Positions 57,223 through 64,000 of a stretch of 64,000 nt of DNA are shown here, piece after piece. Origin of the DNA: Streptomyces sp. SID12501 (GTDB lineage Bacteria > Actinomycetota > Actinomycetes > Streptomycetales > Streptomycetaceae). A model generated the notes under the pieces. That model worked only from the letters and a program-made list of their open reading frames with translations, ran no database searches and was not told the DNA's origin. Both the position numbers and the translations under genes were made by a program. The stretch lies in assembly GCF_010550245.1 (NCBI RefSeq), contig NZ_JAAGLU010000008.1, positions 186,001 through 250,000 of the forward strand. Reading direction: 5' to 3'. How positions within the stretch are numbered: position 1 is the stretch's first letter; each line of letters begins with the position of its first letter.

Positions 57223-59577
57223 TTACCGTCCGGTCAGCAGGAACCGTACGTACCTGCCCGCCCCCAGTGGCCCCCGCGTCTCCCTCCGCGCGACGCCCAG
57301 CTCCGCCTCCACCCTGACCCGTTCCGCCTCCGCGCCCGCCAACTGCTTCTGCCGTTGGAGGAGTTCCGCGCGCTTGCGCTGCGTGTCCATCGCTCGCTGC
57401 TGGCGTTGCGTGGTGAGGCGGGCTCGTTCGTCGGTGATCCGTTGCTGCAGGGCGGCCTTCTTCTGCAGGGCCTCGGCCTCCGCCTGCTTGATCTCCGCCT
57501 TGTGGGTCCGCCGGAGCACCGCGATGTCCGCCTTGATCTGGGCCTTGGCCGCCGGCGGCACCGTGGTGGGCGCCGATGCCCTGGCCCGGCGTTCCAGTCC
57601 CTGGCGCCAGTCGCTGAGGGCGGTGGCCCGGGCCTCGCCGATGCCGGGCACCCGTATCCGCTGGCCACTGGGACGCACCAGGTACACGACGGACGGGTTG
57701 TTCGAGAAGTCGACGCCGATGAAGTCCGCCGCGGTACGGATCCCCGCGTCCTGGAGCGCCTGCACCATCTTGTTGCCCATGTTGCTGAGCGACCGCGCCT
57801 CCTGGATCGACGTCCTGCGCAGCTTGTCCTGGATGTACGCCCTGATCGCGGGCTCCAGCGCCTTGGCGACCCGGCGCTGCTCCTGCGCCGCCAGCCCCGC
57901 CAACTGCTGCTGGGCCTGGTCCGTACGCCGGTTGAGGTCCATGGTGATACGGGCCTGGGCGTCGCGCAGTTCGAGCTGCAGGGCCTGGATGCGCTGGTCG
58001 GAGGCCGTGTTGTCCTTGGCGAGGGCGTCGTCGAGGAAGTGGATCTCCTTCTCCAGGCGCTGATGGGCGCTCGCCGGGTCGGCCAGCTCGCGGGAGCGCC
58101 GTTTCAGGTCGCGCATCCGCTTGCGCGCCGCCCGGTACTCGGGGCGCCGGCGTCGGCCGAACCCGATCACGGCGACGGAGGTGAGCAGGGCCACGCCCTG
58201 TGCCGCGGGCAGGACGTCCAGCGGCTGCGCCGCGGCGAGGACCAGCGCACCCGGCACGGACGTACTGAGCAGCGCGCCGAGACCCGCGAACAGGTCACCG
58301 GCGCTGCGCCCGCCGAAGCCGGAGAGCCCGGAGAACGCGGCGAGTCCGGCAGCGGGCTGCTGTGCCGAGGGCTGGGCGGCGGCGGAGGGAGCGGTCGACG
58401 CGGCCATGCGTCCCGCCATCCAGGCCGGCACCCCCGACGTGGACGCCCCGGACGCGGCCGGCGTCCAGGACGTGACCGTAGGACGGCCGCCGCCCAGGCC
58501 GCCCCCGGCCGCGTAACCCCCCGCACCCGTACCCGACGCCGACGCCGATGCGGTCCGTTGCGCGGGGAGCTTCACGGCGCCGGCGGTCAGGGGCGGCAGG
58601 GCGGACGCCGGTTTGCCGAGGAAGCCCTTGACCCGGCCGGCGACGGCTCGTACCCGCTTGTCCGGGTGGCTCAGCAGGACCGGCCAGGCCAGTGAGGTCG
58701 CCGGTTCCTTGAAGTCCGCCTCGGAGAGGATCAGGAACTCGCCGTGTCTGTCATGGAGTTGGGTCCACAGGCCGGGGTCCGTGGCGACGGCGAGCAGGGC
58801 CAGTTCGATGCTCCAGGCGGAGAAGCGGTCCATGGCGGGGCCGAAGTCGGCGGCCGTACGGGAGGGCGACTGGTAGTTGCGGTGGCCGTTCTCGGTCGGC
58901 TGTTCTCCGCGCAGAGCGGGGACGTACATGCCGTCGTAGTCGACGAGCCGGAAGGTCGCGTCGGCGGCGACGAGGAGGTTGCCGTGCTGGAGGTCGCCGT
59001 GGGCGATGCCGTTCCTCTCCAGGTCGACGGTCATGGCCAGGAACCTGTCGGCGAGCGTGTGCAGGGCGGCCGGGTCGTGGAGGTTGCGTTCGATCCAGTT
59101 GATGAGGCCGGTGCCCTGGACCCAGGTCATCTTGACCGCCGGGTACCACTCCCGGCCGACCAGAACGCCCTGCTCCAGGAAGTCGAAGCCCACCGGCCAC
59201 GGCTGGGACAGCCCACCGGTGCCGACACCACCGAGTCCGCCGAGCGCCGAGCTGATGGCCGAGTAGCGCTTGCCGAGCGTCGCGCTGTCCCGGGTGAAGC
59301 ACTTCAGCGCGTACCGCTGCCCGTTCGTCGCCGTGACGGAGAAGACGCTGGCGAAGTTCCCGGAGATCGCCTTCGGGCCGAGTACCGGGCTCTGTTGGAC
59401 CGTGCCGTGCTTCAGGTCCGGGTCGCTGAAGCACAGTTCGGGGTGCTGCAACGCCTCCGCGTAGTTCGCTCCCGTCGGGAACTTCCTGGTCGATCCGGTG
59501 CCGGGACCTTGAGCGGGTCCTTGAGCAGGCCCTTGACCGGGACCGTGACCGGGGCGACCGCCGCGGGACACCGCCAT
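57223..59577 (-). CDS. protein kinase-like and helix-hairpin-helix domain protein
   Basis: Product of 784 residues from the ATG at 59577, after GGGAGA. A Gly/Gln-rich front is followed by a kinase-like domain (about 35-330): YALKCFTRDS (Lys), HGDLQHGNLLV (catalytic loop), LVDYDGMYVP (metal Asp), YQSPSR. A Pro/Ala-rich linker and hydrophobic segment (about 430-480) come next. A long coiled coil follows (about 500-620 and 690-770) with a HhH segment (GIRTAADFIGVDF, RIRVPGIGEARATALSDWRQ). Downstream partner of a PP2C phosphatase and a vWA protein, matching known kinase/phosphatase/vWA triads. Confidence 0.85.
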   Translation of the reverse strand: MAVSRGGRPGHGPGQGPAQGPAQGPGTGSTRKFPTGANYAEALQHPELCFSDPDLKHGTVQQSPVLGPKAISGNFASVFSVTATNGQRYALKCFTRDSATLGKRYSAISSALGGLGGVGTGGLSQPWPVGFDFLEQGVLVGREWYPAVKMTWVQGTGLINWIERNLHDPAALHTLADRFLAMTVDLERNGIAHGDLQHGNLLVAADATFRLVDYDGMYVPALRGEQPTENGHRNYQSPSRTAADFGPAMDRFSAWSIELALLAVATDPGLWTQLHDRHGEFLILSEADFKEPATSLAWPVLLSHPDKRVRAVAGRVKGFLGKPASALPPLTAGAVKLPAQRTASASASGTGAGGYAAGGGLGGGRPTVTSWTPAASGASTSGVPAWMAGRMAASTAPSAAAQPSAQQPAAGLAAFSGLSGFGGRSAGDLFAGLGALLSTSVPGALVLAAAQPLDVLPAAQGVALLTSVAVIGFGRRRRPEYRAARKRMRDLKRRSRELADPASAHQRLEKEIHFLDDALAKDNTASDQRIQALQLELRDAQARITMDLNRRTDQAQQQLAGLAAQEQRRVAKALEPAIRAYIQDKLRRTSIQEARSLSNMGNKMVQALQDAGIRTAADFIGVDFSNNPSVVYLVRPSGQRIRVPGIGEARATALSDWRQGLERRARASAPTTVPPAAKAQIKADIAVLRRTHKAEIKQAEAEALQKKAALQQRITDERARLTTQRQQRAMDTQRKRAELLQRQKQLAGAEAERVRVEAELGVARRETRGPLGAGRYVRFLLTGR

Positions 59578-59663
59578 TCCTGTCTCCCCTCTCGCTCTCG
59601 CTCTCGCCACCGTCCGGAAGAACGCCGCATCGTGACACGGCTACACAGGTATACGGATGAACG

Positions 59664-60512
59664 TCACACTCCCGCTCGGACGAGGGTCACATCGTCGTTG
59701 CGCATCCGGGCGCGCGCCCGCTGGTCGTCCACCCACTCGGCGAAGTCCTGCTGGTCGAACGCGGCGAAGGCCGGGAAGGCCGCGGCCTCGCCCCCTGCCT
59801 CCCGTGTCTCGCGGGACAGCAACCAGGCCGCCAACGCGTCGGTGGTGAGCAGGAGTTCGTCGCCCGGCAGCAGTTCCCCGTGAGCCACCCGCATCCGGTC
59901 CGCGACCAGCCGTACGTCATGGTTACGGCTGCCCAGCAGCTGGGGCGTGATCCCGAACTCCTCGACCGTGCGCAACGGAAAGGAGTCGAGGAGGCGCCCG
60001 TCGCGCAGCTGGAACAGACAACTGTCGCCGAGGGCGAAGGAGTACCAGAACCAGCGGGTCGTGCCGTCCTCCAGGACGGTGGCCCGGATCTCGGCCCCCA
60101 GAACCGTGGCGAACGCCCCTTTTTCCAGGCCAGGTTGCTCGTACCAGGTGATGGGCCTGCCCTGGGCGGCGCGCTCGGCCTGGTAGCGGGTGAGGAAGGC
60201 GTCCCAGTGCAGTGCGGAGCGTTCCATCAAGTCCCGTACGAACGTGTCGAGTTCCTCCCACCAGTCACCGGCGAGCCGCATGGACTCGACGGCGTCGGCG
60301 ACGAGGAGCATGGCCCAGTCGCGGGCGAGCAGGCTCTCCGAGGCGCCGTCGGACACGGCGGCGTACAGCGACGCGACGGCCCGTCCGGCGCTGTCGACGC
60401 CCGCCTCTCCGGACTGCCAGCAGTACGCGGCGTCCTCGCACTCCCGCTCGCTGCTGCCCGACTTCTGCGTCCACAACCACTGCGCCTGCGGCAGCGCCGG
60501 GATGTCCCCCAT
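59664..60512 (-). CDS. PP2C-like protein phosphatase
   Basis: Product of 282 residues from the ATG at 60512, two bases after the vWA stop. Motifs: SERECEDAAYCW, VASLYAAVSDGASESLLARDWA (metal Asp), WYSFALGDSCLFQLRDGRLL, LLPGDELLLTTDALAAWLL and RNDDVTLVRAG. This is the order of PP2C motifs with two metal-binding Asp positions. Coding sequence is close to the vWA gene and, 86 bp further on, the kinase gene; it probably reverses the kinase's phosphorylation. Confidence 0.88.
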   Translation of the reverse strand: MGDIPALPQAQWLWTQKSGSSERECEDAAYCWQSGEAGVDSAGRAVASLYAAVSDGASESLLARDWAMLLVADAVESMRLAGDWWEELDTFVRDLMERSALHWDAFLTRYQAERAAQGRPITWYEQPGLEKGAFATVLGAEIRATVLEDGTTRWFWYSFALGDSCLFQLRDGRLLDSFPLRTVEEFGITPQLLGSRNHDVRLVADRMRVAHGELLPGDELLLTTDALAAWLLSRETREAGGEAAAFPAFAAFDQQDFAEWVDDQRARARMRNDDVTLVRAGV

Positions 60513-60514
60513 GG

Positions 60515-61357
60515 TCAGCGCAGCTCCGTCGCACGGGTGCCGATGTCGAGGAACTCCACTATGGAGACGATGTCGGCGTTGTACACGAAACCCCGGGTCG
60601 TGTCGCTGACGCGGTGGCCCTGCGAGGCGGCGTACGAACGCATGTGGCCGGGCAGGACGCTGGACATCTGGAACAGCAGCTTGGCGTACGTGTCCGGCAG
60701 CGCTTCCTCGGCGTCCGGGAATGTGATGGGGGCGCCGCCGCTGCCGGAGACGTGCAGGTTGAAGAGGAGGACCGGGCCGTCGGCGGTGGCGTGCGAGGCC
60801 AGGTTGATGGCGGCGCTGGTCGGGTCGCCGTCGGTGGACTCGCCGTCGGTGAGGTTGAGGACGATGGGCGGGAAGCCGCCGGGGTGCATGTCGACCCAGT
60901 GCCCCACCAGGGTGTTCGCGTAACCGAGGGCCCGGGTCATGGGCGTACCGCCGTTGGTGACCGGGTCCATCCACACCGGGAACTGGACGGACGTCTCGAC
61001 GAGACCGCCGGCGCCGTCCGACACCTTTTTGGTACGGCTCTCCACCCGCGCCGGGTTGTTGGCGACCTCGCTCAGCGGAACGAGGTCGCGGCCGGCGAGG
61101 GTGCCCTGATAGGCGGAGCCGACGCGGTTGTGGCCGTAGCCGATCACCGCGACGTGGAAGTAGTCGCGTACGCCTTCTTCCTTGGCGCACTTGACCGACA
61201 GTTCCGTCAGCAGCCGGTTGATGGCGTTGGACACGACCTCGGCCCGCGGCTGTGTCGTCTCACCGTTCTCCATGGGGTCGCCCATGGAGGCGGACTGGTC
61301 GACGAGGAAGATGAAGCATCCTGGGTTGGTCCGGCTGATCTCTGCGGTGTACGGCAA
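60515..61357 (-). CDS. vWA domain protein (TerY-like)
   Basis: Product of 280 residues from a TTG at 61357, with GGGGGAC upstream. The MIDAS metal site is CFIFLVDQSASMGDPM (Asp-x-Ser-x-Ser), with the later metal-binding residues in GGTPMTRALGYA and NLTDGESTDG. vWA domains of this type mediate metal-dependent protein contacts. First gene of the vWA-PP2C-kinase operon. The gap upstream (61358-61556) is about 200 bp and I see no gene in it. Confidence 0.88.
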   Translation of the reverse strand: MPYTAEISRTNPGCFIFLVDQSASMGDPMENGETTQPRAEVVSNAINRLLTELSVKCAKEEGVRDYFHVAVIGYGHNRVGSAYQGTLAGRDLVPLSEVANNPARVESRTKKVSDGAGGLVETSVQFPVWMDPVTNGGTPMTRALGYANTLVGHWVDMHPGGFPPIVLNLTDGESTDGDPTSAAINLASHATADGPVLLFNLHVSGSGGAPITFPDAEEALPDTYAKLLFQMSSVLPGHMRSYAASQGHRVSDTTRGFVYNADIVSIVEFLDIGTRATELR

Positions 61358-61556
61358 CGGACGTCCCCCGATTTTCCCTGCGCGGTCGCTGTACAGCAGC
61401 GGTGCGGTCGCCGGGGGACAGTCGCGTTCGGCAGTGCGTCTTCACCATCCGACCACTTGGCCCCCCAAGGGAGTTCACGGTACCGGATGACCAGCCGTTC
61501 TACGGGGGGCTACGGGGGAATCCACTGATACGTGCCCCGTACTGCCCGCGCACCGT

Positions 61557-62822
61557 TCAACTCCCGGGATTCCACAGCCCGTCCGGCGTCAGCCCCAGCA
61601 GGTCGATCGCGTTGCCCCGTACGATCCGCTCCACGACCTCCGGGTCCAGATGCCCCATCTGCGCCTCGCCGACCTCGCGCGAGCCGGGCCAGGTGGAGTC
61701 GGAGTGGGGGTAGTCGGTCTCGTAGAGGACGTTGCCGACGCCGATCGAGTCGAGGTTGCGCAGCCCGAAGGCGTCGTCGAAGAAGCAGCCGTAGACGTGC
61801 TCGGCGAACAGCTCGGAGGGCGGCCGGTGGACCTTGTCGGCGACTCCGCCCCAGCCCCGGTTCTCCTCCCAGACGATGTCCGCGCGCTCCAGGATGTACG
61901 GGATCCAGCCGATCTGGCCCTCCGCGTACATGATCTTCAGCTGCGGGAAGCGTTCGAACTTGCCGCTCATCAGCCAGTCGACCATCGAGAAGCAGCAGTT
62001 GGCGAAGGTGATGGTGGAGCCGACGGCGGGCGGGGCGTCGGCGGAGGTGGACGGCATCCGGCTGCTGGAGCCGATGTGCATCGCGATGACCGTGCCCGTC
62101 TCGGCGCAGGCGGCGAGGAACGGGTCCCAGTCGTCGCCGTGGATCGAGGGCAGGCCGAGGTGCGGGGGGATCTCGGAGAAGGCGACCGCGCGGACGCCCC
62201 GGGCCGCGTTGCGCCGGACCTCGGCCGCCGCCAACTCCGCGTCCCAGAGCGGGATGAGGGTGAGCGGGATGAGACGGCCCTGCGCGGCCGGGCCGCACCA
62301 CTCGTCCACCGTCCAGTCGTTGTAGGCGCGTACGCAGAGCAGTCCGAGTTCGCGGTCCTTGGCCTCGGTGAAGGTCTGGCCGCAGAAGCGCGGGAAGGTC
62401 GGGAAGCAGACGGCGGACTGGACGTGGTTGATGTCCATGTCCGCCAGCCGCTGCGGGACGTCGTACGAACCCGGGCGCATCTGCTCGTAGGTGATGACTT
62501 CGAGCTTGATCTCGTCCCGGTCGTAGCCGACGGCGGTGTCGAGGCGGGTGAGGGGGCGGTGCAGGTTCTCGTAGATCCACCAGTCGCCGATCGGGCCGTC
62601 GTCGCCGGGTTCGCCCATGACGGGCTTGAACCGGCCGCCGAGGAAGGACATCGACTTCAGCGGCGCCCGGACTATGCGCGGGCCGATGTCCAGGTACTTC
62701 TTCGGCAGCCGGTCCTGCCAGACGCCCGGCGGCTCCACCGTGTGGTCGTCCACCGAGATGATCTTCGGGAAGGTGTCGGTCGTCTCCGTACCCTCCACTG
62801 CACTCTCCACAGTCGTCTCCAT
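61557..62822 (-). CDS. amidohydrolase 2 family protein
   Basis: Product of 421 residues from the ATG at 62822 (an in-frame GTG at 62831 is possible). Motifs: ISVDDHTVEPPGVWQDRLP, LADMDINHVQSAVCFPTFPRFCG, VIAMHIGSSS, MYAEGQIGWIPYILERAD, VLYETDYPHSDSTWPGSRE. These are conserved in PF04909 metal-dependent hydrolases/decarboxylases found in degradation of acids and aromatics. The operator at 62843 lies 12-21 bases from the start, so repression would block RNA polymerase directly; the transcript may be nearly leaderless. Confidence 0.9.
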   Translation of the reverse strand: METTVESAVEGTETTDTFPKIISVDDHTVEPPGVWQDRLPKKYLDIGPRIVRAPLKSMSFLGGRFKPVMGEPGDDGPIGDWWIYENLHRPLTRLDTAVGYDRDEIKLEVITYEQMRPGSYDVPQRLADMDINHVQSAVCFPTFPRFCGQTFTEAKDRELGLLCVRAYNDWTVDEWCGPAAQGRLIPLTLIPLWDAELAAAEVRRNAARGVRAVAFSEIPPHLGLPSIHGDDWDPFLAACAETGTVIAMHIGSSSRMPSTSADAPPAVGSTITFANCCFSMVDWLMSGKFERFPQLKIMYAEGQIGWIPYILERADIVWEENRGWGGVADKVHRPPSELFAEHVYGCFFDDAFGLRNLDSIGVGNVLYETDYPHSDSTWPGSREVGEAQMGHLDPEVVERIVRGNAIDLLGLTPDGLWNPGS

Positions 62823-62842
62823 AAAGGGCACGGTAGCGCTGA

Positions 62843-62859
62843 TCTGACGAACCGTCAGC
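62843..62859. promoter_or_regulatory. TCTGACGNNNCGTCAG operator upstream of amidohydrolase 2
   Basis: TCTGACGAACCGTCAGC, with 6-7-bp inverted arms around 3 bases, same arms as the sites at 52552, 53477, 57115 and 57158. It lies between the amidohydrolase and the divergent SARP gene at 62978. Confidence 0.65.
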
Positions 62860-62977
62860 TACGCGTCCGCACGTCCCTTTCGCTCCCAGGTCTGTGATCG
62901 CTGTCCCCGGAGCTGACGCACATGCCATGGACAAGGCAAACTGCTGTTCTAGTCATGATGTTCGGCAGGGAGCGGTG

Positions 62978-64000
62978 ATGGGTGACATACCGGCTGTACC
63001 GCGGGTGCCGGCACAGCGGGATCCCAGGGATACGCCGGTGAGATCCCCGGCGGAGACCTCGGCTGATTCCCCGGCGGCGCTGCGCTTCAGCGTGCTCGGG
63101 CCGGTACGGGCCTGGCGCGACGACGAGCTGCTGCCCACCGGTTCCCCGCAGCAACGGGCACTGCTGGCCGCGCTGTTGCTGCGCGAGGGCCGGACGGCGA
63201 CGGCGGCCGAGCTGATCGACGCGCTGTGGGGCGACGAGCCGCCGCCGCAGGCACTGGCGGCGGTACGGACATACGCGTCGCGGCTGCGCAAGGTGCTGGG
63301 CGCCTGGGTGCTGGTGAGCGAGTCGGGCGGGTACGCGATCCGTTCGCTCGCGGAGGGCGCGCTGGATCTGACGGTGGCGCAGGAACTGGCCGCGGAGGCG
63401 GAGAAGTCCAGGAGCACCGGGGATCTGTGCCATGCCCGGAGTGTCCTCAACCAGGCGCTGGACCTGTGGGACGGAAAGCCCCTGGCGAGCCTCCCGGGTC
63501 CGTACGCGGAGGCGCAGCGCGTCCGGTTGGAGGAGTGGCTGCTCCAACTCCTGGAATCCCGCCTCGACATGGACCTCGAACAGGGCTGCCACGCGGAGTC
63601 GGTCAGCGAGTTGACCGCCCTCACCGCCGAACACCCCCTCCGCGAGCGCCTGCGCGAGCTGCTGATGCTGGCGCTGTACCGCAGCGGCCGGCAGGCCGAG
63701 GCGCTGGCGGTGTACGCGGACACGCGCCGCCTCCTAGCCGACGAACTCGGCGTCGATCCCCGGCCCGGTCTCAGGGAGTTGCAGCAGCGCATCCTCCAGG
63801 CGGACCCGGGGCTCGCCGAGCCCTCCGCCCCGCTCGCCCCGGAACCGGCCCCCGCGCCCGTCCGTCCCGCACAACTCCCCGCCACGGTCTCGGACTTCAC
63901 GGGTCGCGCCGCCTTCGTCTCCGAGCTGAGCGGGGTCCTGGCGTCCGCGTCGTCGGCGCAGGGCCGGGTGATGGCCGTGTCCGCGCTGGCCGGTATCGGC
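62978..64000 (+). CDS. SARP/AfsR-type regulator with BTAD domain, cut off at window edge
   Basis: At least 341 residues, starting at the ATG at 62978 with AGGGAG 8-13 bases upstream, open at the right edge. The N-terminal OmpR-type winged HTH (LRFSVLGPVRAWRDDELL, QQRALLAALLLREGRTATAAELIDALWGDEPP, VRTYASRLRKVLG) is followed by a BTAD domain (CHARSVLNQALDLWDGKPLAS, ELTALTAEHPLRERLRELLMLALYRSGRQAEALAVYADTRRLLADELGVDP). The last residues (TVSDFTGRAAFVSEL, SALAGIG) begin an NB-ARC ATPase domain, so it is a large AfsR-like activator. Target genes unknown. Confidence 0.92.
   Translation, partial: MGDIPAVPRVPAQRDPRDTPVRSPAETSADSPAALRFSVLGPVRAWRDDELLPTGSPQQRALLAALLLREGRTATAAELIDALWGDEPPPQALAAVRTYASRLRKVLGAWVLVSESGGYAIRSLAEGALDLTVAQELAAEAEKSRSTGDLCHARSVLNQALDLWDGKPLASLPGPYAEAQRVRLEEWLLQLLESRLDMDLEQGCHAESVSELTALTAEHPLRERLRELLMLALYRSGRQAEALAVYADTRRLLADELGVDPRPGLRELQQRILQADPGLAEPSAPLAPEPAPAPVRPAQLPATVSDFTGRAAFVSELSGVLASASSAQGRVMAVSALAGIG

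Overview
The window is high-GC DNA typical of Streptomyces or a close relative. The pointers are frequent GTG/TTG starts, AGGAGG-type ribosome sites, an XRE-DUF5753/DUF397 pair, F420-type luciferase-like oxidoreductases, an ANTAR/STAS/MEDS signalling group, a SARP regulator and pSAM2-type integrative elements. All calls come from reading the sequence; no database search was run.

Layout. 1-5.1 kb: a cut-off endonuclease/exonuclease/phosphatase gene, a two-gene AAA-ATPase/DUF4276 cassette lying between two copies of the leader of a deazaflavin-type nitroreductase gene, an anti-sigma-type ATPase, and an XRE/DUF397 pair. 5.1-7.35 kb: an AT-richer stretch with immunity-like genes and a short stub of an Rhs toxin tip. 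7.33-20.3 kb: two tandem integrative elements, each with a toxin-antitoxin cargo, a GntR regulator, an HUH replication initiator, an excisionase, a tyrosine integrase, and then an Rhs toxin tip with its immunity gene. 19.9-31.3 kb: a 2,524-residue secreted Rhs protein with a Hint domain, divergent from a DNRLRE/FG-GAP secreted protein. 31.5-34.5 kb: a MazEF-like pair and STAS/ANTAR/MEDS signalling genes. 34.5-46.9 kb: a minus-strand biosynthetic operon (malic enzyme, divergent adenylosuccinate synthetase, flavoprotein, formyltransferase, PCP-thioesterase with a Cys nucleophile, MFS exporter, A-PCP-C NRPS, stand-alone A domain). 47-48 kb: decayed toxin-antitoxin and ATPase genes. 48-53.4 kb and 56-62.9 kb: oxidoreductase and amidohydrolase genes, several preceded by the same operator. 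53.6-55.3 kb: two paralogous small secreted proteins. 57.2-61.4 kb: a kinase/PP2C/vWA triad. The right end is a cut-off SARP gene.

Main discovery candidate. The same 15-bp sequence encoding HTYYV near the end of an Rhs Hint domain occurs three times (7334, 13760, 20305), in frame each time. Between consecutive copies lies one complete integrative element whose last genes are a new toxin tip and its immunity gene. The simplest reading is that these integrases target the Hint-coding sequence of the Rhs gene. Each integration would then give the Rhs protein a new toxin tip and immunity gene and displace the previous tip downstream. The locus would be a stack of two such events, with excision restoring earlier tips. 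A weaker alternative puts the element ends at the GTTGCCGTCA repeats instead; it is stated and testable.

The NRPS operon is the second point of interest. A divergent adenylosuccinate synthetase next to an N-formyltransferase and a flavoprotein suggests a product that inhibits that enzyme (compare hadacidin), and the Cys-type thioesterase suggests a strained-ring release step.
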